Shown piece by piece: positions 1-11,759 of a DNA stretch of 64,000 nucleotides (its first letter is position 1; every line of letters starts with the position of its first letter). A program made the translations under genes and the position numbers. The DNA is from Patella vulgata (taxonomy: Eukaryota > Mollusca > Gastropoda > Patellidae). The notes beneath the pieces were generated by a model. The model did no database searches. It was given only the letters and a program-made list of their open reading frames with translations, and was not told the origin of the DNA. The stretch lies in assembly GCF_932274485.2 (NCBI RefSeq), contig NC_065885.2:32067062-32131061 (forward strand), written 5' to 3'.

Positions 1-59
1 ACTATGACGATGATAGTGCAGATTGTGTATGTTGTGTTGTATTGTGTTGGTGAGTATAG

Positions 60-480
60 AATTAAATGGGCATTATGGAAGATTAGATAAAGAGCTGACA
101 GATCTCGCCATAATAGAAAAAAAATAATGAAAAGGGAATATGGTCAAAATTTCAGTCAGATCTCGCCATAATAGAAAACAAAATAATGAAAAGGGAATAT
201 GGTCAAAATTTCAGTCAAATTGCGTCACTCTGAGCCGAGATATCATCGTTACAATAACACCGCAGCCTCGATTGTCATTGCTACCGTTGTTACAATAACA
301 AAGTCTAGATTATTTTTATCGGAAATCATCAATGGCCATTGAACCACAGATCGGGTTTAAATCTGTTGAAAATGTAGACTATTCGATGGCATGGGGAGTT
401 GATTAAACATGTAAGGTTTAAAGAAAGGTCTGCAATAGGCAGATTTAGCTTTTGCATAATGTCTGTTTAAGGTAAAATCA
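60..480 (+). repeat. Interspersed repeat family R1, copy 1
   Basis: This stretch resembles 23990-24370 along its length and, in reverse orientation, the two pieces at 39390-39545 and 41245-41425. Shared landmarks are an early GGAGATTAGATAAA-like block, a middle block with CCTCGATTGTCATT, and an end near TTTGCATAATGT. This copy carries an internal tandem duplication of 58 bp (101-158 and 159-216) that copy 2 lacks. No coding potential or tRNA-like head is visible, so the class is unknown. Its start may lie before the recognisable edge. Confidence 0.6.
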
Positions 481-567
481 AATCCATTAGCTGCACTAGG
501 ACACCAAAAAATACCATTGTATATTTAAAAAAATATAGTAAGACTAAATTAGCATTTCCAGCCTCTA

Positions 568-985
568 GAGTTGTCCCCATGTCCTCCACCCCCATCGACT
601 GTTAAAGACTCTTACGCGCTATCGAATTATTGAAATAAAATTGAATCAAAGGGGGTGTAGGGGTGGATGGCCGAATTTTTAGAGCGTGAGCGCTGCATAA
701 TAAGGTCTTTCATTGAGTCAACTGGCGTGGTTTCGATTCCCCGGTTGTACCTGTCCAACTTTGTGGGTTTTCTCTGGGTCCTGCAGTTTCCTCCAACTGC
801 TAAAGACCTCTACGCGCAAGCGAATTATTGAAATAACAGTGAACCATATGTTACTCCCGAAATGACCTAGTGTTTGTCGAGTGGACGTTAAACATCATTT
901 CCCTCTCTCTGAATCAAAAGTTAGTCCCGAAATGACCTAGTCTGTGTTGACTGAACGTTAAAACTCATTCTTCCCGTCCCGTCTG
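568..985 (+). repeat. SINE-1 copy (tRNA-headed) with a partial copy in front
   Basis: A partial unit (about 568-655) with the block CGAATTATTGAAATAAAATT is followed by a fuller copy from about 655. The fuller copy has an A-box-like TGGCCGAATTTTTAGAG, a B-box-like GGTTTCGATTCCCC (about 729-743), a core with GTGGGTTTTCTCTGGGTCC, then CGCAAGCGAATTATTGAAAT and an end with GAAATGACCTAGT and GGACGTTAAAC. The last block occurs twice (near 857 and 922), a small tail duplication. Pol III promoter boxes are degenerate. The A and B boxes indicate a tRNA-derived SINE; the named family is not asserted. Confidence 0.75.
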
Positions 986-989
986 TAAT

Positions 990-3900
990 TATGGCATCAG
1001 AGAAACACTAATATATACCATATCAGTACGTGACATCCAGTTTCTCGAAACATCGGAAAGGGCATAAGTGACTAAATTTATAGCCAATATCGCTCGTAAA
1101 TACTGCTTTAAAAATATGTTGTATTTAAACATAGTAATTATCTAGAGCTTGCAAAAGAACACCAATTTTCAATATTTTCACGTAATTTACTCAGAAGAGT
1201 GGTTTCTTGGTATGACGTCACATTATTTGACACGCAAGGTAAAGATAAACATAATTACGACAGTTTTCAAGTATTTGTTTTTAAGTGAGAATGCACCGTC
1301 GAATATGGTGTTTATTGTTTTTTTGTGTTGCTATTTTAACACTGACCTGCTGTTAAGAAGCATGGTCTTCCATCATTTATTTTCACAAGATTAAAAAAAA
1401 CAAAACAAAACAGATTAGATCATGACACCATTGGCACGAACAACAAACACAATATTTATTTCCATCATTTAGGCAGGTCTTCTTGATAAACCAACAAGTT
1501 CAGATGTTATAAATCTACCATGATGACAAGAGATGAACATAGTGTCATTTACATAACAAAAACCGATTCCTGAGACGTATCAATAAAGCCCACATTGACG
1601 TGATTGATCGAGTCAAGTCGAATCAATAAGATGGCTTACTATGTTCTCAAGAAAAATAGAAAGTGTTTATCGTTATTTTGTTGGTAACGTAAGAACAACT
1701 CGGCGCCATGATTCGATGTTAAGTAGATTTACTGTTAATAAGCAAATACTTAACTTTCACTTCACCTCAGCTCAAGCAATTTATAACTTATACATTTGCA
1801 GAAGGAGTAAATAGCTTGTTTTTATTTCTTTCAATATACTCGTCTTCATTATCCCGGTCGGTGCAGAAAAGTATGACGTCACACCACATTTCGTCCATTC
1901 TTTCTATATGATTAAAACTAGAGTACATTTCTTCCCTTCTTATGCATACATAAGTTGTGGCATACATATGTAGACTTAATAAAACTTCAACAAGTCTGTC
2001 ACGAATTGGCCTGCCTTTGCGATTTTATCAAATAACAATGACACACGACAGACTGATAAATGGTTACACCTATCTTCTGCACGCATTAGCATCTCGATAT
2101 TTTTTTTATTTTTTAAGAATACTCATTTTAATGAAAAGAAAGCATGCAGTATATGCGTTGTTAAAATTAGGCAACTTTTGTCAACTTTCGGACGATTTAG
2201 CAGTCCCGGTCGAATATTTCGTCGACTGTATTCAGCATGTTTTAATTTATGTTATGTCAAATGAGCATTAACTGTTTCTTTGTTAAAATGACGATTTTTA
2301 ATTTCAATCAAAAATTAGTATAAATGCATACGGTCATATCAATATTTCCGTTGCCAAAAATATAGCATTTTGTATTAAATGGAACTTTGTATGTTTGTTT
2401 ATACTCATATAGACACGGAAGAATTGGAACTTCAACTGGATTCCTAGATCATTTACCGAGTTATTGCTCATGCCTTAGCTAAAATTGGTTGCTTTTATTT
2501 CCGACAGTCCTGGATGGTTTCTGACTGTACTCGAACTTGACCGTGGCGCGAATCAGGAGGTCTTACACGTTAAATAAGCCCCGCGTATGGAACTTTGACG
2601 AAGAAAAGTATACCACTTTCAGATTCTCAGTAAAATATGATTCAATTTAGTTGGATGCAGCGCACGGTGAATACTGGAATTGTGTAACATTGATTTTCTA
2701 AAGGAATAACAAAACAAAAATGAATATTTCATTATTTTTTCTGATCTGATTTTGACAAATGTAAGGTTTGAATTACGCTTATATCATTTAGAAAATGCAC
2801 CTTTGTTAAGAAAGAACTTAAGAAATTGTACATAGATTAATATGATATTGACGAGAAATGAGTTTCACAATATGCTTTGCATTATATATGTCGACTAGAT
2901 AATTCCCAGTGTTATAAATTTGGAAACATCTGATTGAGCAAAACATATATTTTGTATGTGTCACGATTTAAGATTTTCGCGTGGAAATACGAAGTGTATT
3001 TTTTAACAACAATTTTTAAAATGTTATTATATATAAAACAGAAAAAACAAAACACTTTGAATTTTCACGTTAACATTTCTTTGACGTCATTTTGTTTTTT
3101 TACTTTATTGATTTCTCTTTACCAAATTTTGCTTTATCTTAGAGCATGATTTAATACACGGGGGTAAATATTTCAATATATTTTTAAGGTCATATACAGA
3201 TTAACATCACCGACACTGGCTTTACATTGACAATGAAGTCAAAGGGGAGAGAATTGCCAGTATGAGTCTCTTATCCTTTTACTGGGTTGTTTAATATAAA
3301 CACCATATTGGCTGTCAACTATGTAGGCTTACAACCAGAATGTTGTGAACGAGGACATTCGGGGAATTTTAAGGACCGACGTCAGGGATGTGGCCAGTGG
3401 GGTCAGCGTGGAAATTGTGTCTAGTCATTCGGGTGGCAGTATAAATCCGATGAAGTGTAGGTGAAAATGCTGCTGTCTAGGCAAAATTATCTCCATGGCA
3501 TTTCACATGTAACCATAGAAATAGAATTATGTAGGTATCAAAATGACATAAATCAATTATCTTGACTTTCAAAAGTCGTCATTGATCTATAAGTTTAAAG
3601 ATTTATTCCCACCAAAGTATTTATCGGGTGGATATAGAAAGTAGAGACACCCAATCTTACGAGACAGTGTCTTTGCTCGAGGTGGAGCGCTTTTAATGTG
3701 TTGATATAATGGCTAACGGTTGACTTTGCTCGGGGAGGGGCGCTTTTTATATGTTGATATGATGGCTAAGGGTTTAAGAACATTGAGAAATTTTAATGTC
3801 CAGTAGTCTCTGCGACTAAACAGTAAAAAAGAAGTTGTCAGGGGATAATCCAAGAATTTACTTAGGCCTCGATATTTTTGGCAAATGGACAATGATTAAT

Positions 3901-5985
3901 AATGAATACAACCAGGGAATGGATTTTGCTTCAATCAAGTCACGTGGTACATAAACATAACTGCTAATAATAGATTATCGCAGCAAGGCCCAGTTTTCGA
4001 CTGATCAAAATGTTTTGGGAGGGATTTGATGAATTAGTTTGAATTTGTTTTTAGTCCAGATAAATCACCAAATCACACAGTTTGTCCGCGGGCCGGCAGC
4101 TTTAACGATATTCAATATTTGAGAGTGTGATATTCATGGACTTATTCCTTAAGCAAGCTTGTAGTATAAATGGCCTGAATTACATAACAATTCTTAAAAG
4201 CATTTTATTATCCTATACAGAATGGCTCGATGCCACAGCTTAAGTATAATTAAACTCGCTAGAGATTGACCGTCGCTTCTGATTAGTTGTCGACAAAGTA
4301 ATTCACAAACTAATGCTTCAAAATTCTAAGACTTGAATACTGACACTACATACCAGGTAAAAGATCCATAAAGTGATATTGTTGGCTGTGTTATTGATAT
4401 GGTTTATACCAGGCAATCCCATTCAATGCGCTTTGTAAATCAGCTGGAAGACTGTTATCAAGATCCTCATAACGAGAAAGATGACTATTTTACTTACTGT
4501 ATTAACAAGTGCGCTATCAAAATCTAGCAGCCTATTAGATAATAATAACGGTAATGTGTGTAAGGTTAATTTAAGTTATTTATTGAATAGATCATATTTA
4601 TTAGTTTACGAGGTCAGTAGTTACAGCTATAACGGTTATCGAGATTGATATTGAAGTTAAAGTTATTAAGAACATTGGTTTTATTAGTATACCATCCGTA
4701 GCAATAACCATAACTCGGATTACGAAACCGTTTGTCATATTGCCTCAATACGAACAACTACTTAGATAACCTGACATATCAGTAAATAAAATAGTAGATG
4801 AATAAACTTATTGTTAATAGCTGCTATACTTAGCGATGTTCTGATGAAAGATACAGTGCTCAAATCGTCAAAAGTTATGAAATGCTAGATTCCATTCATC
4901 TGACCATTGTATCATTTACACATGTTCAAATGTCAAAAACATATTTGGCGAATTTGATATATATATGACACGTAGGATGTTAATTAAAACAAGATTTAAT
5001 TTTCATTACTGGTATGATGTTGGTCACCCCAGTAAGACTTAAGATACAGAGCAGAAAAAAGCATGAAGATTGCATAATATACGAGTGTAATTGTCATTGA
5101 TTAGACAGTCAAACAAATATTTCGACAATCACGGCCTTTCACAGTGATAGGTAGCTTGATCGGGAGTCCACCAATCACAGTCTGTGCATTACTGAACGCG
5201 TACCTTAAAAGAAATCTCTTTATCCAGAATATAAAACGAAACCCAGTGAATATGGTATAATTTAGTGTAGAATTAGTATATATGTCAAAGCGCGTCATAC
5301 TTCTGTGAAAGGCGTCATGCCTTGTGAAAGTGTCAAAATCAGAATAGATTTTTGTTGCCATGGAATACGGACGGGCACAAACGCATTATATTAAATGTAT
5401 AATATTGAAAATTATTGTACAACGTATACTCCTTTCACCTTATTCTTAAAGTTGTTTCTTATTTATGTTATATTAGAGAAATACGCCCAATAATATCTAA
5501 ATGACATTTAATAAGTATTTAGCTGTTGTCATTTACATTCTACTTCACATTACTGTTTCTCTGACCCACATAATATGATTATTAAAACTTAAAATACTCT
5601 TAAAAGGATTATTGATTTAAACTTACAATAATTCTATGGAACAATGTAACCATTCTAAGCCGCATTGTTCTGCAAAATTACTAAGACGAGCTACCTTTAA
5701 AAAGAATATTGAAGTGATTGGCTTTATATGAATCATTGCATATGTCATATAAAAATTAAGTGCTACTTATTGTACACGATTTCTAATCAAACACAAATTT
5801 TTAAATTAACGAATTATTACTGTAATAGGCGTTTAAAAAATGCAACCACAACAGGTGTATCTCTATCATGTGCAACTAGTTGTCAAGTTCCCAGCTCCAA
5901 ACCCAATCGTGGATTTCAGTACAGTTCTCCAACAATGGTTAAAATCTAAGGTTGCATAATGGATCTTTTTGAATATACTCAAATA
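990..5985. other. AT-rich stretch without a recognisable gene
   Basis: Only short chance frames were seen on either strand. The one local structure is a diverged tandem pair of about 55 bp at 3671-3776, each unit containing TTTGCTCG followed by GGCGC or GAGCGC and ATGGCTAA. If the GPCR exon at 6776-7018 is expressed, this stretch would be mostly its intron. Confidence 0.5.
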
Positions 5986-6465
5986 TTATTCTAATAATAA
6001 TAATAGTAATTTTTTTAAAGAACTTTTTATCCGATTCGAAAGTCCATTCTATAAGGTTTGTGCATTATGCAAGCAAGTTCCCTCACCATATTAAGTGTTT
6101 ACTTAGGGACAAACAAGACGATTCTTGTTCTGTGAGCGAAAGAAACATGGTGGAAAGTAAGGTGTTATAATATCTTGAAAATACTTAGGTGAACCAATAT
6201 TTACAGTAATCCAGGTTCGATAACACAAAGACATTTACCAGCATCTTTTCAATGTCTGTGTCAATAAATGGACGCCAGTTTTCCGATATTATACAGATAT
6301 AAACCCATTTGCTTACTAATCGAATCCACGTGATTATCTAATTGAAAGTTACTTTTAAACATGACAGCAAATTTATTTGCAGATTGGTAGGAACATTTTG
6401 ACATCATCAACTTAAATATGGTCAAGGTCGACAATACTCCAGTATTTTATTGTTGCCTCTCTGCT

Positions 6466-6702
6466 TCACTTTTTTTTTATCGTCATCCAGTGTTTAATAT
6501 TTTTAACATATGGCTCAATTCTAGTGATTTCGGTACACACGTTGGAATTTACTGATGCTAAGTTGTATAGCATCTGCATGTAACTAATAATTATTATTAA
6601 TATTACGAATAACAGATAGGTACCGCGAGAGCGTGAAAAAATAGCTCCGAGAACGGAACCGTGTGGCACTCCACATTTATCGAAAGGGGAGATGATGGAC
6701 AT
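6466..6702 (-). pseudogene. LINE reverse transcriptase fragment, 5'-truncated
   Basis: The minus-strand translation contains CGVPHGSVLGAIF, a close match to the GVPQGSVLGP motif of non-LTR reverse transcriptases. It is followed after a short hydrophobic stretch by ISYMQMLYNLAS, in the place where such enzymes carry the YADDTQLY catalytic box, and then by NIKHWMTIKKK, similar to the following VKNWMSANKL-type segment. The catalytic Asp pair is not preserved, so the fragment is dead. It begins only about seven residues before the GVP motif, consistent with 5' truncation. An (ATT)n-like run near 5985-6000 could be its tail. It lies just inside the presumed intron of the GPCR exon, on the same strand. 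Confidence 0.6.
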
Positions 6703-6769
6703 TCTATGATTGTGTATAACAATGATTGTTTTGCTTTAATTAAAAGACAAATTACGAGAAAAAAAGCAT

Positions 6770-6775
6770 ACTTAC
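6770..6775 (-). promoter_or_regulatory. Splice donor of the GPCR exon
   Basis: On the minus strand the exon end CTGCAGAGT is followed directly by GTAAGTATG, a near-consensus donor. It falls exactly on a codon boundary after Ser81, giving a phase 0 intron. An alternative GT two bases earlier would be weaker. In the unspliced frame the reading continues only a few residues before a stop. Confidence 0.7.
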
Positions 6776-7018
6776 ACTCTGCAGTCGCTTCTCTGTTCGA
6801 ACAGCATGAAGAACTAGTGCGTTCCCAACGGCTGTCAGCAGGCAAAGAAGTGCCAACAAAGCACCAAGAGGAATAGCTCGCCACAAGTCTGCAGTCAGAT
6901 CATCCACTGATTCACTATCCGGCACAAGCGATAAATTATGTGTGAAATTCCATTCCCAGAAATCAAACGAATCATTGTAATCCTCAGTCAAAATTGGGTA
7001 CATTACGGTGCTGGCCAT
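6776..7018 (-). CDS. Aminergic-type class A GPCR, first coding exon (N-terminus and TM1)
   Basis: The exon encodes 81 residues starting with Met in a good context (AAAATGG). The N-terminus is acidic and has three N-glycosylation sequons at Asn15 (NDS), Asn24 (NFT) and Asn28 (NLS), as expected for an extracellular tail. Residues about 47-71 form one hydrophobic helix containing AVGNALVLHAV; Asn66 matches the conserved Asn of TM1 in class A receptors. The segment VLHAVRTEKRLQS is like the TM1-to-first-loop region of biogenic amine receptors. From memory it is closest to histamine H1-type VLYAVRSERKLHT, but octopamine, serotonin or other amine receptors are possible. The exon stops at a strong donor before TM2, which should lie at lower coordinates. 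I did not find TM2 in the window, so the ligand cannot be assigned. Confidence 0.75.
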
Positions 7019-7599
7019 TTTGCATCTTTAAGATTTCAGCTTTAATATTGAAACTCACGAATGCTTTTATACTTTTCTTCAAATTTACAAATTCCATTGG
7101 ATTTTGATCGCACACATTCCATTTTACTATTCTCCAGCTAACACTGTATAAAAATTCTTTCGTTTTGTCGCTGAATCTTACTGGACGCCCATCACGATGA
7201 CTATTTGTAGCTGTTCAAGATAAACTTCTGCATTGACATTCTTCACCAACACTATCTGAACGAATCTGACTTTATATGCCATGAATTTCTATTATACTTA
7301 ACATCCGATAAGAGCCATTCTTTTCTGAAATCAGAAAAAAACCAAAGTAATTTGCGTGCAATAAAACATCAAAGAATTGTTGTTATGGTATATAAAGATT
7401 TCCTTTATCTGTTCCTTTATAAAAGAAAAACAATACCTTTATTTTCAACAAGCATGAGGTTAATAGCAATTGCAAATGTGGCTCGAGATTCCAGTCCCAG
7501 GTCGATTGACATGCAAGAGTGAATTATTGTTATTCTCGGATAGATAGTTATCATGTAGGTGGCACACGTTCAGAATTTCAAACTATTGAAATTCATTAA

Positions 7600-7890
7600 C
7601 ACACACACACCGTTTTATTGTATTGGTTACATAAAGATCTTCTCGTTATGCAACTTAAGATTAACAAATAAAAATCTACTGATGTCCCCAGCAGTCGATC
7701 GTTGCATACTCGACCCCGTTTTTGTGGAATTCATTACCCTTGTCAGTTAGGCTGACCGAGTCTGTAGAAAGTTTCAAGTCTCAGCTTAATACTCATCTTT
7801 TCAACCAGGCTTATTCTTGTCAGCAATGAAAAGTGCAAAAGAAAAGCGCAATAAAGTATTTCTGCGCTAAATAAATTGAAAATTATTATT
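7600..7890 (+). pseudogene. LINE 3' end (CR1/L2/Jockey-like ORF2 C-terminus)
   Basis: From 7713 to the stop at 7827-7829 the frame reads TPFLWNSLPLSVRLTESVE then SFKSQLNTHLFNQAYS. This is the standard C-terminus of CR1/L2-like non-LTR retrotransposon ORF2 proteins. Upstream, in a frame offset by an indel, CNLRLTNKNLLMSP matches the preceding part of the same family. The 3' part ends in an AT-rich, ATT-repeat tail near 7880. Everything 5' of this is missing, as expected for target-primed, 5'-truncated copies. Confidence 0.8.
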
Positions 7891-8126
7891 ACTATCATAT
7901 TGTATTTCTCTCTGACTGAAAAACAAAATTATTGTAAATCATCCAAGAGAACTTCGCCCAGACGTTTTGTGTGTGTACTCATTCAGTAAAATATTTAACC
8001 AATGTAGGTAGTGTGATAGAACAATGCTCCCCCCCCCCCCAAAAAAAGAAGAAAATTCTCCAACCAGTGCGACCCCCCTCCCGCCAATAAAAAAACAAAC
8101 AATAAACAAAACAAAACGATAAAAAA

Positions 8127-8372
8127 CATGGTTAACACGTGCGCGTTGTATCATAAGGTCTGTCATTGGATAACTATCGTGGTATTGATTCCCCGGTTGT
8201 ACATGACAAGGAAGTGTTTCCTGTCCAACCTCGCGGGTTTTCTCCGGGTCCCCCTGGTTTCCTCCCACTGCTAAAGACCCCTACGCGCAAGCGAATTATT
8301 AAAATAAAATTGAATCATATGTAAGTCCCGAAATGACCTGGTTTGTGTCGAGTGGACGTTAAACGCATAATT
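8127..8372 (+). repeat. SINE-1 copy
   Basis: The copy shows the SINE-1 order of blocks: a B-box-like GGTATTGATTCCCC, the core CTCGCGGGTTTTCTCCGGG, CCCCTACGCGCAAGCGAATT, and the end GAAATGACCTGG then GTGGACGTTAAAC. The first part of the tRNA-like head is reduced to GGTTAACACGTGCGCG. A poly-C/poly-A run lies just upstream (8030-8047). Confidence 0.8.
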
Positions 8373-8379
8373 GACGGTG

Positions 8380-9410
8380 CAGCGTGGCTAACAGACGATG
8401 CTTAATATTGGTTCTAGATACCGTGATACTTTTAATAATTGACATCTAACATTATACTAAAAAATGAAACATTCGATAATTTGCATTTACATATCACTCT
8501 CACGATAAGATGTTTTATTGTTAATCATGAATCGATATATGAAGAAACGGTCTTATCATTAATGGATTAAATATCTGAACAAAGTGTGGGGTTTGTGTCA
8601 AAAACATGTAATTTGGCCTAAATTAGATTCTCTGCGGGCTGATCATTTTAAGAGTTAGAGCTATCACCACATAATGTCTTCCCGGGTGTATTATAGCCTG
8701 CATAGTGATATTTAGTATAACACTTATAATTCAGATAATATTTAATACATCTCGTAAATTTATCTTTCAATGCTACCCCCATATACATATGTTTGTTTTA
8801 AACAGTAAAACGGGATTCAGGTTTATATATTATGGAGAATATATACACACAAAAATGTTCTAATTTTGGCGTTCTTAAAAAAAATAAAATTAATTTTATT
8901 CCTAACCTTTAGTCCGTAGCGCATGTTTGTTGTTTTGCTAATGTGTACAGGTTTGTGTAAGGTAATTTTAACACCACGTCCAATTATTAGCACACTGTGT
9001 TCGATTTCGTATACTCTATAACTTTATTAAAACAACTGCCGAAGCAACGTGGTACAATGAAGTCATAGCTAGATATTTAGTTTAAATGCGAACGTACACC
9101 AAAAACCGATAGCTGTGTGAAATTCCCATTTGAATGAAAAGTGGTGTCGCGTTTTACATTTAAACAATGTAACAATTGAAATGTTTGAGCTATACCTTGA
9201 ATAAATCTTTATCCACACCAACTTCCTGGAACCCGAGCGAAGATGCCCGATCAGGTATTCTAGAAAAGAAAGAGTAAATATTTATGTGAGAATATCGGAA
9301 CTACTTTGTACGTTTTATTACAATTAGATAAGGTTGCGTTGCTACCTTGTTCTGGTGTCTACGACATTTTGCATACACCTTTATTTGTCCATTTGTGTTC
9401 TAAAGTGGTT
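8380..9410. other. AT-rich stretch without a recognisable gene
   Basis: No open frame of note and no repeat shared with other parts of the window was seen here. Confidence 0.4.
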
Positions 9411-9415
9411 GGGGA

Positions 9416-9575
9416 CTAGGTGGCCGGATAGTACAAGCGCTTCAGATCATAAAGTCTGTTATTGAGTCAAGTATCCCCCCTCCCCTTCCTGTTATAAGAC
9501 CCCTAACTATGCAAGCGAATTATTGAAATAAAATTCATTCACGGGTTCCGAAATGACCTATTAATCTATCTCTCA
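9416..9575 (+). repeat. SINE-1 copy, internally deleted
   Basis: The head GGTGGCCGGATAGTACAAGC is a recognisable A-box region. The copy then jumps over most of the B box and core to GCAAGCGAATTATTGAAATA and GAAATGACCTATTA. It is shorter than the other copies. Confidence 0.7.
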
Positions 9576-9904
9576 TACTGACTGCCATTTTACAAATTAT
9601 AGGTTGTTTGACTATCTACCAGAATACAACAAAACTTCTTCAGGTTGCAATAAAGCGAGTACTTTCACATATTAAAAATTTATGTTGCATGTCAGAGTTA
9701 ATGTTTTATTTAGTAGTTACAAAAATAACCCTACTGTGCCATTTCAACCAGAATTAGTATTAATAGAATAATAAAAAGTCATCCAACTCAATGCTTTTTA
9801 TGATAAAAACAAGTATACAAGCCATCCTTAAGTGAATATTCATGTTCTTATTTGTTAAAGAGCGTAATGAATAAAAAAGAGATATAATAATGTGAGTAAT
9901 AATG

Positions 9905-10105
9905 TGAGAGAAATGTGGTTTAACGTCCGCTTGACACACACTACGTCATATCAGGACTAAAGTTTGGTTTAATTTTATTTCAATAATAATTTTAAATAGC
10001 AGTCGGTGGAAAGCAGAGTCCCCAGAGAAAACCCACATGGTCGTGTTGAAGACCCCACCTCTTGCCACGTAGAAGCTTGGGATAAAAACCACAGCACTTG
10101 ACTAT
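9905..10105 (-). repeat. SINE-1 copy, reverse orientation
   Basis: Read on the minus strand, the blocks run from a degenerate head near 10100 through GTGGGTTTTCTCTGGGGAC and a TTATTTCAATAATA-like stretch to an end with GTTAAACCACATTTCTCTC at about 9910. It is older or more diverged than the plus-strand copies. Confidence 0.65.
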
Positions 10106-10153
10106 ATGACAAACCTGGTGATCGAAAATGCAAACATTAGACTACTCGATTAT

Positions 10154-10843
10154 GCCTATGTCCCACTGGGCATTTTTTGCCTCCTGAATGAACTACCGAT
10201 TGAAATTGATGAGCTTCGGGGGGCGTCGGGAACATTAGGAGTGTTCCCGACGTTCCCTGAAGCTTCCGCGAAATATTTTTTTCACATGGCCGAGGATTTT
10301 TCCCCGGTGAAACCTAGGCCTTATGAAAATGATCGCCGATTCAAAAAGAAATGTACTTTATGCAAAATCCAGCGAATCGGCACCATGAGAAGAATGCACT
10401 TTTCAGCTGTCGCCTAAATGCAACCTCGAGATCGGGAATGTGTCACCGAAGCGTCCTAGAATTGGCTGAGAATTCAAATATACTCGAAGGCACCCTGATA
10501 CTTGGCGACATCGGGGATGTCTCGTGGAAAAACAAGCACTGAACATTTTTGCAGTTCTCCCGTGGTATCCCGATGGTCCGCATGACTCGCGACGCTTCCG
10601 CAGCTTTCTAGGGGACATTCATAAAATCTTTTTAGCCATAACCCATGGTATCCCGATGGTCCGCATGACTCGCGACAGCTTTCTAGGGGACATTCATAAA
10701 ATCTTTTTAGCCATAACCGAAGCATCCCCGGTGCCTAATAAGTGCCATTTCTCACTGGACTACTCCGTTTGTTGGAGGGTAAAAACATCGGGAGAAAATT
10801 TGTTCCCCCATCGCCGATGATTTTTCTCTAGTGGGACCTAGGC
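10154..10843. mobile_element. 690-bp element with degenerate terminal inverted repeats
   Basis: The left end GCCTATGTCCCACTGGG and the reverse complement of the right end, GCCTAGGTCCCACTAGA, agree at 14 of 17 positions. Inside are an 11-bp perfect palindrome around CGTCGGGAACA (10224-10252) and a head-to-tail duplication of about 85 bp (about 10560-10730) with GTATCCCGATGGTCCGCATG in each unit. A sequence like the right end (CCGGTGAAACCTAGGCCTTA) also occurs internally at about 10305. No transposase is encoded. No clear target duplication was seen, and the superfamily is unassigned. Confidence 0.55.
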
Positions 10844-10849
10844 TTTAGA

Positions 10850-11750
10850 CATAATTAAATAAATATAGTATCATAACCGTATTCAAAATATAAGATAAAC
10901 GTCTGAATGTGTATTTGGGTATTTTATTTGTTACTAATGGTTAGTTTTGTTTCAAGGTGAAACATATACCATGACACCGGCCAGTTGAAATTTCGCGTTT
11001 CATCAAATCATATAAATATGCGGTAAGGCTTCACCTTTATTTTAATGAGAATTGATTTATTATATGTTAAGCTATGTGCAGTACTGTTTTGGGTCAGTTT
11101 ATGTGTAAATTAAGGGAACTATAGGCCAGTAACCTTTTTGTAGTCATTTGACTATAAATAAATTGTATGATTTTCATCACAATTATAAGAATTCGTATAA
11201 CATAAACCTTTCTTTTTTATCATGTTAGACCCATAATCCAGCCGCTTCATTTTATTTACATGGTGTTATTTTCAATTTAAATTTTGTTTAATACTAATAA
11301 TGGCTCATTAAATATGAGTTTTATAAGTTCACCATGGCCTTTCCACAAAAACATTAGCTGGGATGAATGAAAACCTGTGTAGGTATAGGTGTGCACTTAA
11401 TCGTATTCTTGATAGTATGAATTAAGCCGACAACACTTTAAACCCCAAGGCCAGTTTCTCTGTTTCGTTTTACCGAAAAGAAAAATAAATCACCCTTTCT
11501 TATTATATTTTACTTTGAAGAAGTAATTATATGCTTTCACGTCTATGAGAATATCAGCAAATTTGTCAAAGTAATCAGCAGTAAATATTCGCTTGGCTGC
11601 TACTATCTTTAAGAAAGAAAGATTACATCGGGGTGAGTTAATTTGTTCTTAATATCACCTTCTTTTTGTTCTGCAAATTCAATCCTAAATATTAAGGTGA
11701 TGGAAGTATATCTGTACTCCATCTGCAATATTTTGCATTACCTCGGTGAA
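10850..11750. other. AT-rich stretch without a recognisable gene
   Basis: I see only short chance frames and no repeat shared with other parts of the window. Confidence 0.4.
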
Positions 11751-11759
11751 ACCGGATGG

